Assembly (NCBI GenBank): GCA_028692395.1
Contig: JAQUXP010000023.1
Location: 1 to 60,167 of the forward strand
Length of the DNA stretch: 60,167 nt
Source of the DNA: Lachnospiraceae bacterium
GTDB lineage: Bacteria > Bacillota > Clostridia > Lachnospirales > Lachnospiraceae
Reading direction: 5' to 3'
The position numbers and the translations under genes were made by a program. Below, in pieces: positions 1 through 7,778 of the stretch. The first letter of the stretch is position 1; each line of letters begins with the position of its first letter. The notes beneath the pieces are model-generated. The model was not told the DNA's origin and did not search any database. It saw only the letters and a list, made by a program, of their open reading frames with translations.

Positions 1-71
1 TAGATAGGGCAGGGGTGGAAGCATGGCAACATGTGGAGCTGACTGTTACTAATCGGTCGAGGGCTTGACCA
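1..71 (+). rRNA. 23S rRNA, 3' end only
   Basis: The first ~70 bases carry the conserved 3' end of bacterial 23S rRNA, including the segment GCTGACTGTTACTAATCGGT and the terminal GAGGGCTTGACC. The 5' part lies outside the window. The exact mature 3' end (about 71-73) cannot be fixed by eye. No 5S rRNA follows in the next 430 bases, which is unusual for a 16S-23S-5S operon. Confidence 0.93.
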
Positions 72-186
72 AATAGTGGAGAAAGCGTCAGACAGATGAT
101 CTGAGGAGCGGAGCAAGTTTACTTGCAGAGCGCATCAGAGTATCTGGAAGGCATTTGCGAAGCAAATGACACGAAATAAGTGCGAA

Positions 187-222
187 GCACTTATGAGTGA
201 CGGAGCACTTATGAGTGACGGA
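187..222. repeat. 18-bp exact tandem repeat in rRNA 3' spacer
   Basis: GCACTTATGAGTGACGGA occurs twice head to tail (187-204 and 205-222). The rest of 72-434 shows no gene, only short GC-patterned repeats (GCGAAGCA, CGGAGC) typical of spacer DNA. Confidence 0.85.
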
Positions 223-434
223 GCTTTCGTAACGGAAGCTTTAAAAAGATGTTTTCTTCACAGGTTCAGGTGTTTACAAGAAATCAATTGGATGATGATC
301 TGTATGCGGTTTTGATGGTACATGTTTTTATTATATAAAAAGAAAATGATACCAGAGTGTAAAATTCATTTAAGTCTCTTTTAGAGATTGGATTTTGCGG
401 CTCTGGTCTTTTGATAGAAAGAATTATTGTAAAT

Positions 435-490
435 GAAATGGACCTCCCAAAGGCCAGATGTTTCAGTCCGGCCTTTGGGAGGTCCATTTC
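435..490. terminator. perfect 21-bp inverted repeat, possible terminator
   Basis: Arms 435-455 and 470-490 are perfect 21-bp reverse complements around a 14-nt loop. The element lies 16 bp past the stop codon of nth (minus strand) and downstream of the rRNA on the plus strand. Neither side has a clear T run, so if it terminates transcription it is not a textbook intrinsic terminator. It could also be a small palindromic repeat. Confidence 0.6.
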
Positions 491-506
491 AGATACGACA
501 ATCTTC

Positions 507-1142
507 TTAAATTCCATTTTTCTTACAGATATCAGCTAAACAGCATCTATCACAATAAGGTTTTGTTCTTGCAGTACAGACCTCACGTCCATGGATGACA
601 AGACGATGACAGAAATCAGATCCCTCTTCAGGAGGAATGATTTTCCAAAGGGCCATCTCTACCTTTTTTGGCTCCTTTATATTATCAACTAATCCCATAC
701 GGTTTGTGAGACGAATACAGTGCGTATCGGTGACAATGGCCGGTTTTCCAAACACATCACCCATAATCAGGTTGGCACTTTTTCGTCCTACCCCAGGAAG
801 CTTCATCAGTTCATCAAAGGTATCCGGTACCTTACCGGCATATTCCTCCTGGAGCATCCGCATACATGCACTGATATCTCTGGCTTTGCTTTTGCCGAGG
901 CCACAGGGACGGACAATTGCTTCGATATCCTCCGGATTGGCAGCTGCAAGTGCGGCAACATCCGGGTATTTTTCATACAAGCCTTCAACAACAACATTTA
1001 CCCTTGCATCCGTGCATTGGGCAGCCAGCCGGACACTGACCAAAAGTTTCCAGGCATGGTCATAATCAAGGGTACATCCGGCGTCCGGGTACTCCAGTTT
1101 TAAGCGATTAATAATTTCAAGTGCACGTTGTTTTTTTGTCAT
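507..1142 (-). CDS. nth: endonuclease III (DNA glycosylase/AP lyase)
   Basis: 211 residues, the usual length for endonuclease III. It removes oxidised pyrimidines and nicks AP sites in base excision repair. The helix-hairpin-helix LPGVGRKSAN is followed by the catalytic Asp in VTDTHC. The C-terminal [4Fe-4S] cysteine loop is C-X7-C-X2-C-X5-C, one residue longer in its first gap than the classic C-X6-C form. The start is supported by GGAGG (1149-1153 on the complement), 6 nt before the ATG. The gene sits 14 bp behind a tRNA-Ala gene on the same strand and probably shares its transcript. Confidence 0.95.
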   Translation of the reverse strand: MTKKQRALEIINRLKLEYPDAGCTLDYDHAWKLLVSVRLAAQCTDARVNVVVEGLYEKYPDVAALAAANPEDIEAIVRPCGLGKSKARDISACMRMLQEEYAGKVPDTFDELMKLPGVGRKSANLIMGDVFGKPAIVTDTHCIRLTNRMGLVDNIKEPKKVEMALWKIIPPEEGSDFCHRLVIHGREVCTARTKPYCDRCCLADICKKNGI

Positions 1143-1156
1143 ATGTTACCTCCATA

Positions 1157-1229
1157 TGGAGATGAAGGGATTCGAACCCTCGACCTATGCGTTGCGAACG
1201 CATCGCTCTCCCAACTGAGCCACACCCCC
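1157..1229 (-). tRNA. tRNA-Ala (anticodon CGC)
   Basis: Full cloverleaf on the minus strand. The acceptor stem GGGGGTG/CATCTCC contains the G3:U70 wobble pair that defines alanine tRNAs. The anticodon loop TTCGCAA gives anticodon CGC, reading codon GCG. The T-arm GGTTCGAATCC is normal and the discriminator base is A. The CCA end is not encoded. The 3' end is 3 bp from the Shine-Dalgarno sequence of nth. Confidence 0.93.
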
Positions 1230-1244
1230 AAAAAATAAAAAAAA

Positions 1245-1318
1245 TGGAAATAATGGGGCTCGAACCCATGACCTCTCGCGTGTGAGGCGAACGCTCATCC
1301 CAGCTGAGCTATATTTCC
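1245..1318 (-). tRNA. tRNA-Val (anticodon CAC)
   Basis: Cloverleaf with acceptor stem GGAAATA/TATTTCC, anticodon loop CTCACAC (anticodon CAC, codon GTG), T-arm GGTTCGAGCC and discriminator A. CCA is not encoded. It lies 15 bp upstream of tRNA-Ala on the same strand, so the two are likely co-transcribed. Confidence 0.93.
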
Positions 1319-1327
1319 ATATAAACT

Positions 1328-1355
1328 ATTGTAGCACTTTTTACCACATGTGCAA
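1328..1355 (-). promoter_or_regulatory. sigma-A promoter for tRNA-Val/tRNA-Ala/nth
   Basis: On the minus strand, TTGCAC (1350-1355), a 16-bp spacer and TACAAT (1328-1333). The -10 ends 9 bp before the tRNA-Val 5' end, a normal distance for a tRNA promoter. No other promoter is evident before nth, so nth probably depends on it. Confidence 0.65.
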
Positions 1356-1513
1356 CAGTTTTTTCACTGAAATAAAAATTGTCTGCCAACTATGGCTGAG
1401 CCTGCTTTTGCTTGCACTTTATTTCCATTAATGATAAAGTGTAACTATTCGGCAGATTGATGCTTACAGCTATCTGCCAGATACGGAACAGTTCATAACA
1501 GGAGAGAAAGCTT

Positions 1514-2548
1514 ATGGAGCGCATCGTGTCATTTACCATAACCAATGAGGGCTTTGAAGATGTGGAAGCTGTTTTGCGAAGAGGTGTGGGGCTTACTAAA
1601 AATCAGATCAGTCAGGCAAAATTCCGGGAAAACGGCATCTGTATCAATGGCACACGCTGCAGGATTCACGAAAAGGTAATGTCGGGCGACTGCGTCTGCG
1701 TGAAACTGGAGGCGGACGGAAATAATGCCGAACAACTGACAGGCTATGCAGTGGAATTGGATATTTTATATGAGGATGAGGATCTGCTTTTGGTAAATAA
1801 ACCTGCCGGTATGGCGATTCATCCGTCTCATGGACATTATCAGGATACACTGGCCAATGCAGTTGCACATTACTATAGAAAGAAAATGCAGTCGATGCAG
1901 GTTCGTCCTGTGGGAAGACTGGACCTGGAAACTTCCGGAATTGTGGTATTTGCCAAGAATCAGACAGCGGCGGCAAGACTGGAACAGCAGAAACAGGACG
2001 GTATTTTTCGAAAGGAATATGTGGCAGCGGTACAGGGAAGGATGGAGCGGACCCAGGGAGAATTCTCTGCCTCCATTGGACCGGTTCCCGGTGCACTGAA
2101 TAAGATGCAGATCTGTGAAGGTGGTAAGCCAGCCTATACGCAGTATCAGGTGGTGAAGCTTATAAAGGATAAAGAGCAGGGAGAAGATGCAGTAAGAAGT
2201 GTCCTGCGGCTTCAGCTTAAAACAGGGCGGACCCATCAGATTCGAGTTCATATGGCCTCACTGGGGCATCCGCTGGTGGGAGATAGAATCTACGGAAGCA
2301 AGGTAGAAAGGGAGCCTTCCCGGGCAGCATTGCATGCATATCGGGTCTGGCTCGAACAGCCCTTTACCAAAGAACCGCTGGTGGTTACCGCAGCGATTCC
2401 AGAGGATATGGGAGCTTTGGATGTAGCTGTTCAGGTACAGAGCAGTCAAGAAAAGGATCAGGGGGATTTTAACAATGGAAAAATTAGAGATGCAGAAGCT
2501 TGTCAAAGTGCCGGAGACGGTATTCTCGGAATTTTGCAGAGAGATTGA
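1514..2548 (+). CDS. RluA/RluD-family pseudouridine synthase
   Basis: 344 residues. The N-terminal ~80 residues look like an S4 RNA-binding domain, followed by the catalytic domain. The family signature GRLDLETSGI carries the catalytic Asp at about residue 138, and LKTGRTHQIRVHMA is the second conserved block. The enzyme should isomerise uridine to pseudouridine in rRNA or tRNA; the target site cannot be told from sequence. The start has AGGAGAG 9 nt upstream. The 3' end overlaps the next gene by 74 bp in another frame, so the last ~25 residues are poorly constrained. Confidence 0.9.
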   Translation: MERIVSFTITNEGFEDVEAVLRRGVGLTKNQISQAKFRENGICINGTRCRIHEKVMSGDCVCVKLEADGNNAEQLTGYAVELDILYEDEDLLLVNKPAGMAIHPSHGHYQDTLANAVAHYYRKKMQSMQVRPVGRLDLETSGIVVFAKNQTAAARLEQQKQDGIFRKEYVAAVQGRMERTQGEFSASIGPVPGALNKMQICEGGKPAYTQYQVVKLIKDKEQGEDAVRSVLRLQLKTGRTHQIRVHMASLGHPLVGDRIYGSKVEREPSRAALHAYRVWLEQPFTKEPLVVTAAIPEDMGALDVAVQVQSSQEKDQGDFNNGKIRDAEACQSAGDGILGILQRD

Positions 2549-3344
2549 TCTGCCGGAGGAGATGCGCACACTGACGGAGACATGTAATAGAACCTGGGAA
2601 TATAAGTTTGACGCAGAACTTTCCAGAGACTTTTTTGATGAGGAAAAGTGGGATATTGCAATGACTGGTGTACAGGAGATTCTGGGCGAGGATCCGGATG
2701 GTGTGAAGATACTGACACTGGAACTGCAGTGCGCAGTACGGGCACACGCATATTATCAGAACATGGGCATTTCCGAAGAAATTTACAGAGAAACCTACAA
2801 GTGTTTCAGCAGATTTGTAAGAGAACATAAGGTGAGCTATGGGCGTTATGGATTTGACCGTCATGGCTGGGCAAAACGTCAGATTGCCATGAAGATCTTT
2901 CGAATTGGTGAGCTGGAGTACCAGCTTCCGGTTCCCGGGGAGGAGCCCGAGATTGGACTTCATATCCCATCAGATGCAAAGCTTACCAGGGAAAACATCA
3001 GGGATTCGGTGCAGCTGGCCAGAGCCTTTTTGAAGCACTTCTATGAGCCCTATGCGCAGCTTCCCATGAGCTGTTGTACCTGGCTTTTATCAGAGCCTCT
3101 TAGCAAAATCCTTCCGGAGGGCTCCCATATTCTGCAGTTTCAGGAGCTGTTTTGCGTGAAAAAGATGTATCCCAAGGAGCTGGCTTTTATGGAATGGCTG
3201 TACCAAAACAGGGATTATACACTGGAGGATGTGGACCGGCTTCCGGAGCGCACCTCACTGCAGAGACTGGTAAAGAAACACTTGAAAGACGGCGGAGTTA
3301 TCGGAGAGGGATACGGAATCCTTCAGGAAGACCGCCTGATGTAG
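2475..3344 (+). CDS. acyltransferase-like protein (NAT_N/GNAT_C type), function unknown
   Basis: 289 residues, no signal peptide or membrane segment. It resembles the clostridial proteins annotated as acyltransferase-domain proteins, in which an N-terminal helical part precedes a degenerate GNAT-like half. Visible landmarks are YGRYGFDRHGW (residues ~117-127) and FRIGELEYQL. I cannot identify acetyl-CoA-binding residues with certainty. It overlaps the pseudouridine synthase by 74 bp and precedes the ABC-F gene by 32 bp, suggesting one operon. The start has GGGGGA 8 nt upstream. Confidence 0.6.
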   Translation: MEKLEMQKLVKVPETVFSEFCREIDLPEEMRTLTETCNRTWEYKFDAELSRDFFDEEKWDIAMTGVQEILGEDPDGVKILTLELQCAVRAHAYYQNMGISEEIYRETYKCFSRFVREHKVSYGRYGFDRHGWAKRQIAMKIFRIGELEYQLPVPGEEPEIGLHIPSDAKLTRENIRDSVQLARAFLKHFYEPYAQLPMSCCTWLLSEPLSKILPEGSHILQFQELFCVKKMYPKELAFMEWLYQNRDYTLEDVDRLPERTSLQRLVKKHLKDGGVIGEGYGILQEDRLM

Positions 3345-3376
3345 CGATGTAAATATAGGAGAAAGAGAATAGATTA

Positions 3377-4933
3377 ATGAGCATATTAAACGTACAGAAC
3401 TTAACTCACGGCTTTGGTGACCGTGCGATTTTTGAAAATGTTTCCTTCCGTCTGCTTAAGGGTGAGCATATCGGCCTGGTAGGAGCCAATGGAGAGGGAA
3501 AGTCTACCTTTATGAATATTATTACCGGAAAGCTGATGCCGGATGAAGGCAATATTGAGTGGGCAAAAAATGTCCGGGTAGGCTATCTGGATCAGCACAC
3601 GGTGCTGGAGAAGGGCATGACAATCCGTGATGTCTTAAAGACTGCATTTGCATGGCTTTTTGAGATGGAAGAGCGTATGAATTCCATCTGTGACCAGATG
3701 GGAGAGGCTTCGGAAGCGGAGCTGGAAAAGATGATGGATGAGCTGGGTACGATTCAGGATATGCTGACCATGCATGACTTTTACACCATCGATGCCAAGG
3801 TGGAGGAGATTGCCCGGGCGCTAGGCCTGGAGGATATTGGTCTGGAACGGGATGTCACCGAGCTCAGCGGTGGTCAGCGAACCAAAATTCTGTTGGGAAA
3901 GCTGCTTTTAGAGAAGCCGGATATTCTGCTGCTGGATGAGCCTACCAACTATCTGGATGTGGAGCATATCCGGTGGCTGACAAGGTATCTTCAGGAGTAT
4001 GAGAATGCATTTATCCTGATCTCCCATGATATTCCATTTTTGAACAGCGTGGTGAATCTGATCTATCATATGGATCAGCGGGAATTAAATCGTTATGTAG
4101 GTGATTATGATAAATTCATGGAGGTTTACGAGGTGAAGAAGGCCCAGAAGGAGGCCGCTTATAACCGCCAACAGCAGGAGATCAACGAGCTGAAGGACTT
4201 TGTGGCACGGAATAAGGCCCGGGTTTCCACGAGGAATATGGCCATGTCCCGGCAGAAAAAGCTGGATAAGATGGATGTGATTGAGCTGGCAAGAGAGAAG
4301 CCGAAGCCGGAATTTTACTTTAAGACAGCACGTACCTCCGGGCGTTTTGTGGTAACGGCGAAGGAGCTTGTAATTGGATATGAGGAGCCGCTTTCCACAC
4401 CTCTGGAGCTGACCGTGGAGCGGGGCTCCAAGATTGTGCTTACAGGGGCAAATGGAATTGGTAAGACAACTCTTTTGAAGAGTATTCTTGGTCTGATTCC
4501 GGCTATTTCCGGAAAAGTTCAGCTGGGGGATTATCTGGAAATCGGGTATTTTGAACAGGAAATGCCAAAGAATAATCCCAATACGTGTATCCAGGAAATC
4601 TGGGAGGAATTCCCTTCCTACACCCAGTATGAGGTGCGTTCCGCACTGGCAAAATGTGGACTGACCACACAGCATATCGAGAGTCTGGTGCGGGTATTAA
4701 GCGGAGGTGAGCAGGCGAAGGTACGTCTTTGCAAGCTCTTGAACCGGGAGACGAATCTGCTGCTTTTGGACGAGCCCACCAATCACCTGGATGTGGATGC
4801 CAAAGAGGAGCTGAAGAGAGCTCTGCAGGAATATAAGGGAACCATACTGATGGTCTGCCATGAACCGGAATTTTATGAGGGTCTGGCAACAGATGTCTGG
4901 GATTGTACCAAATGGACAACCAAGATTATCTGA
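3377..4933 (+). CDS. ABC-F family ATPase (ribosome-associated type)
   Basis: 518 residues with two ABC ATPase domains and no membrane segments, so not a transporter. Domain 1 has Walker A GANGEGKST, signature LSGGQRTK and Walker B ILLLDEPTN. Domain 2 has GANGIGKTT, LSGGEQAK and LLLLDEPTN. A charged linker of ~80 residues separates them, as in ABC-F factors that bind the ribosomal E site and rescue stalled translation. The length and short C-terminus fit the YbiT/YkpA-like housekeeping subgroup rather than the antibiotic-resistance members, but subfamily placement needs a tree. Confidence 0.9.
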   Translation: MSILNVQNLTHGFGDRAIFENVSFRLLKGEHIGLVGANGEGKSTFMNIITGKLMPDEGNIEWAKNVRVGYLDQHTVLEKGMTIRDVLKTAFAWLFEMEERMNSICDQMGEASEAELEKMMDELGTIQDMLTMHDFYTIDAKVEEIARALGLEDIGLERDVTELSGGQRTKILLGKLLLEKPDILLLDEPTNYLDVEHIRWLTRYLQEYENAFILISHDIPFLNSVVNLIYHMDQRELNRYVGDYDKFMEVYEVKKAQKEAAYNRQQQEINELKDFVARNKARVSTRNMAMSRQKKLDKMDVIELAREKPKPEFYFKTARTSGRFVVTAKELVIGYEEPLSTPLELTVERGSKIVLTGANGIGKTTLLKSILGLIPAISGKVQLGDYLEIGYFEQEMPKNNPNTCIQEIWEEFPSYTQYEVRSALAKCGLTTQHIESLVRVLSGGEQAKVRLCKLLNRETNLLLLDEPTNHLDVDAKEELKRALQEYKGTILMVCHEPEFYEGLATDVWDCTKWTTKII

Positions 4934-4934
4934 A

Positions 4935-4963
4935 TAAATGATGTTGTGGTAAATGATGTTGTG
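4935..4963. repeat. tandem 14-bp repeat after the ABC-F gene
   Basis: TAAATGATGTTGTG occurs at 4935-4948 and 4950-4963, starting directly after the ABC-F stop codon. It is probably a small local duplication without function. Confidence 0.75.
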
Positions 4964-4989
4964 CAGACGGGGGAAGAGGGAACTGGAAT

Positions 4990-5745
4990 ATGGATGTACA
5001 TGAATTATTAGAAGGTGTAAAAACAGGGGGAGTAAGTATCTCAGAAGCGGAGAAGTATCTGAAGGATCTGCCCTACCAGGATCTGGGTTTTTGCAAACTG
5101 GATCACCACAGATCTCTGCGCTCCGGTTTTGGAGAGGTGATTTACTGCTCCGGTAAGGCTTTGGAGCATCTGATCGGGATCTATCAAAGCTTTGAGCAGC
5201 GAAAGGAAAATGTGCTGGGAACGAGAGCAAGTCGGGAGCAATATGAGGCTGTGAGAGCAGTCGTGCCGGAAGTAGAATATGATGCCCTTGGCAGGACACT
5301 GAAGCTGCAGTATCAAAAACCGGAGCTGATTGGAGAAATTGCAGTGTGTACCGGGGGAACTTCGGATATTCCGGTGGCAGAGGAAGCGGCGCAGACCGCA
5401 GAATTCTTCGGAAGCAGCGTAAATCGAATCTATGATGTGGGAGTGGCAGGAATTCACCGTCTGCTATCCAAGACGGAAGAGATACGACGGGCCAACTGCG
5501 TCATTGCCATCGCCGGTATGGAAGGAGCTCTTGGTGGTGTCGTGGCAGGACTTGTGGATCATCCGGTGATTGCAGTTCCAACATCCATCGGCTATGGAGC
5601 TAATTTTGGCGGAATCTCCGCACTTCTTACCATGCTGAATTCCTGTGCAGAGGGAATGTCTGTGGTAAATATTGACAATGGATTTGGCGCAGGATACATG
5701 GCGGTACAGATTAACCGTCTGGCGGTACAGGGAAAGGTTTCCTGA
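4990..5745 (+). CDS. larB: LarB, pyridinium-3,5-biscarboxylic acid mononucleotide synthase
   Basis: 251 residues of the AIR-carboxylase (PurE-like) superfamily. Recognisable LarB features are the N-terminal LDHHRSLRSGFGEVIYC, the CTGGTSDIPVAEEA block and AGMEGALGGVVAGL plus PTSIGYGANFGG near the C-terminus. In characterised systems LarB carboxylates and hydrolyses nicotinic acid adenine dinucleotide, the first step of the nickel-pincer nucleotide cofactor of lactate racemase. The partner genes larC, larE and larA are not in this window, so its local function here is unproven. Confidence 0.9.
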   Translation: MDVHELLEGVKTGGVSISEAEKYLKDLPYQDLGFCKLDHHRSLRSGFGEVIYCSGKALEHLIGIYQSFEQRKENVLGTRASREQYEAVRAVVPEVEYDALGRTLKLQYQKPELIGEIAVCTGGTSDIPVAEEAAQTAEFFGSSVNRIYDVGVAGIHRLLSKTEEIRRANCVIAIAGMEGALGGVVAGLVDHPVIAVPTSIGYGANFGGISALLTMLNSCAEGMSVVNIDNGFGAGYMAVQINRLAVQGKVS

Positions 5746-5806
5746 TAAGACGGGCACCATGCCACAGAAAAGCTGAGGCATAAAAAACAGATTTTAAGGA
5801 GAAAAA

Positions 5807-6132
5807 ATGGAGGTTTTAATTGGAAACCAACAAAATATATTCTGCCATGTGGAAACGATTTTAAACAACGTATTCATAGAAGAACAAGGGATACCTGAAG
5901 ATGAGATCTTTGATAGTAAAACGGATGGGGCGATGTATATTGTAATTATGGAACCTGCATTACCAGTGGCAACCGCCAGAGTTAGGAAGGAAGCTGGAGC
6001 TTGGCGTATTGGTCTGGTTGCGGTGGAAAAAACAATGCGGGGTCTTCAATATGGCAGGAAAATCATGGAGACATCTATCGATTACATCAAAAGGGCAGGT
6101 GGAACAGAGATCCTGTTGACAGCCCCATCAGA
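5807..6132 (+). pseudogene. GNAT acetyltransferase, 3'-truncated
   Basis: A good start (AAGGAG, 6 nt before the ATG) opens a GNAT fold of about 108 residues: AMYIVIMEPALPVATARVR, then IGLVAVEKTMRGLQYGRKIM with the acetyl-CoA-binding pattern. After ILLTAPSDQ the homology stops. The frame remains open to 6262 only because it reads the complement of the IclR gene, so the last ~43 residues are not real GNAT sequence. The usual C-terminal motif (FYEKLGF-like) is absent. The gene looks cut by a rearrangement at about 6130 and is probably inactive. Confidence 0.7.
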
Positions 6133-6909
6133 TCAGTTCCACTCTGCTTCCAGAGCTTTCTGGGTGTCCAGGATGAGGCGGGATAATTCCCTGATGCGTG
6201 CGTCATCCATACGGTTCACCGGGGCAGAAATACTGAAAGCGTATTTTGGCTTTTTGCGGTAATCGTGGATGCAGGCGGCGATACAGCGAACCCCAAGTTC
6301 ATTTTCTTCATCATCCAGGGCGTAGCCCTGTTTTTTTATGTCCTTTAGTACCTCGAGAAGACGATCAAGGTCTGTGATTGTCCCAGGGGTCATCTGTTCA
6401 ATCTTACTTTTTTCCCAGATCGAGGTAATTTCCGATAATTCCATCTCTGCCATCAGAGCTTTCCCTACACCGGAACAGTAAAGGGGGATGCTTTTTCCAA
6501 CCTTCGATACAAGACGCACGGAGTTCTGGTAAGATTCCACTTTATCAATATACACGGCTTTGATTCCATCACGCTGCACCAGATGGACTGTTTCGCCTGC
6601 CTGCTTTACCAGTTTCTTCAGATGAGGGCGGGCGATATCCACAATATCGATATGCGTAAGCAGCTGATTCGCAAGATCCCAGACCTTGAAGGTCAGACTG
6701 TACTTTGAAGTGGCTGGATCCTGCTTTGCGTATCCCATGTAGATGAGGGAGTTCAGGATACGGTGAGCGGTGCTTTTGTTCAGACTCAGTGCTTCGCTGA
6801 GCTCCATCAATCCGCAGGATCCATAGGTTCCCAGGTATTCCAGCGTCTCGAAGAGGCGGTCTGCAACCTGTATGGGATTTTTGTCAATTGGCTTTATCAT
6901 TTTCTCCAT
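6133..6909 (-). CDS. kdgR: IclR-family regulator of the KDG genes
   Basis: 258 residues. The N-terminal winged helix (MELSEALSLNKSTAHRILNSL, residues ~30-52) is followed by an IclR effector domain (SVRLVSKVGKSIPLYCSGVGKALMA). It is divergent from the KDPG aldolase gene, and two palindromes in the shared promoter region fit an IclR repressor. The ligand is probably KDG or KDPG by analogy with KdgR; this is inferred from neighbours only. I chose the ATG at 6909 because upstream in-frame ATGs (6948, 7068) lie at or before the predicted transcription start. An ATG 9 nt inside is an alternative. Confidence 0.85.
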   Translation of the reverse strand: MEKMIKPIDKNPIQVADRLFETLEYLGTYGSCGLMELSEALSLNKSTAHRILNSLIYMGYAKQDPATSKYSLTFKVWDLANQLLTHIDIVDIARPHLKKLVKQAGETVHLVQRDGIKAVYIDKVESYQNSVRLVSKVGKSIPLYCSGVGKALMAEMELSEITSIWEKSKIEQMTPGTITDLDRLLEVLKDIKKQGYALDDEENELGVRCIAACIHDYRKKPKYAFSISAPVNRMDDARIRELSRLILDTQKALEAEWN

Positions 6910-6941
6910 GTATTTGTACTCAGCTTTCCGGTTTTTTATGC

Positions 6942-6969
6942 TTGACATTATTGTACAAAGCTGTATAAT
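6942..6969 (+). promoter_or_regulatory. sigma-A promoter for kdgA/kdgK
   Basis: TTGACA (6942-6947), 16-bp spacer, TATAAT (6964-6969). This is a near-consensus promoter reading toward the aldolase. It overlaps head-on with the minus-strand promoter of the regulator. Confidence 0.75.
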
Positions 6970-6978
6970 AAAAGTCAA
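6950..6978 (-). promoter_or_regulatory. sigma-A promoter for the IclR regulator
   Basis: On the minus strand, TTGACT (6973-6978), 17-bp spacer, TACAAT (6950-6955). It is interleaved with the opposite kdgA promoter, so the two should compete for RNA polymerase. Confidence 0.65.
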
Positions 6979-6982
6979 GCGA

Positions 6983-7017
6983 TTCATAATATGAAATGCA
7001 GTTCCATAATATGAAAC
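6983..7017. promoter_or_regulatory. twin IclR-type operators upstream of kdgA
   Basis: Two palindromes lie just downstream of the kdgA -10: TTCATA-A-TATGAA (6983-6995, perfect) and GTTCCATA-A-TATGAAAC (7001-7017, one mismatch). Their centres are 20 bp apart, about two helical turns. The form matches known IclR-family operators (GTTTCATA-N-TATGAAAC type), and the position predicts repression of kdgA-kdgK. Confidence 0.7.
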
Positions 7018-7087
7018 AAATAACGGACAAAGGATTACACAATAAGAAAACTGTAGTTGTAACACCACTCAGGTATGGAGGAAGCAC

Positions 7088-7735
7088 ATGTATCCAGTAT
7101 TAGAAGAATTTCAGAAGATAGGTATTATCCCAGTTGTAGTGTTAAATGATGCAAAGGACGCAAAACCCCTTGCCAGTGCTCTGATGCAGGGAGGTCTGCC
7201 CTGTGCGGAGGTTACTTTTCGAACGGAGGCAGCAGAGGAATCCATCCGCATTATGGCGGAAAATTACCCCGACCTTCTGGTAGGTGCAGGAACCGTACTT
7301 ACCACAGAACAGGTGGACCGTGCGGCAGCAGCAGGAGCAAAGTTTATCGTAAGTCCGGGTCTGAATCCGGTGGTAGTGTCCTACTGCCAGAGGAAAAACA
7401 TACCAGTCTGCCCGGGTATACTGACACCAGGAGAGATTGAACAGGCACTTTCACTTGGTTTGGACGTGGTAAAGTTTTTCCCGGCAGAGCCTGCAGGAGG
7501 ACTCCCCATGATCAAAGCAATGTGTGCGGCTTATACCAGGCTGAAGGTAATGCCCACCGGAGGGATTAATCCGCAAAATGTTACGGAGTATCTGAAGTGT
7601 GATAAGATTCTTGCCTGCGGCGGAAGCTGGATGGTAAAGGGAAGTCTGATCGAAGAGGGAAGATTTGATGAAATTCAGAAGCTCTGCCAGGAAGCTGCCG
7701 CAATTGTAAAGGCTGCCCGCAGAGAAGGAAAGTAA
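7088..7735 (+). CDS. kdgA: 2-keto-3-deoxy-6-phosphogluconate aldolase
   Basis: 215 residues, class I aldolase of the KDPG/KHG family. Recognisable blocks are AEVTFRTEAAEE, VGAGTVLT, FIVSPGLNP and VVKFFPAEPAGG, where the Lys of VVKFFP forms the Schiff base. It splits KDPG into pyruvate and glyceraldehyde 3-phosphate. GGAGG lies 7 nt before the ATG. The KDG kinase follows 43 bp later, so the pair turns KDG from uronic-acid degradation into glycolytic intermediates. Confidence 0.93.
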   Translation: MYPVLEEFQKIGIIPVVVLNDAKDAKPLASALMQGGLPCAEVTFRTEAAEESIRIMAENYPDLLVGAGTVLTTEQVDRAAAAGAKFIVSPGLNPVVVSYCQRKNIPVCPGILTPGEIEQALSLGLDVVKFFPAEPAGGLPMIKAMCAAYTRLKVMPTGGINPQNVTEYLKCDKILACGGSWMVKGSLIEEGRFDEIQKLCQEAAAIVKAARREGK

Positions 7736-7778
7736 GCAGTAAGTCAGGTAAAGAAAGAGGATAATGGAGGAAGAGAAA

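Noticed and set aside
187-222. Tandem repeat after the 23S as an attachment site
   Set aside because: No integrase or mobile-element genes adjoin it; rRNA spacers often carry such repeats.
6133-6262. C-terminal extension of the GNAT frame
   Set aside because: It is the complement of the IclR coding sequence and shows no GNAT features.
6910-7068. Longer start for the IclR regulator
   Set aside because: The extra residues come from promoter DNA; the predicted -10 and start of transcription lie inside this stretch.
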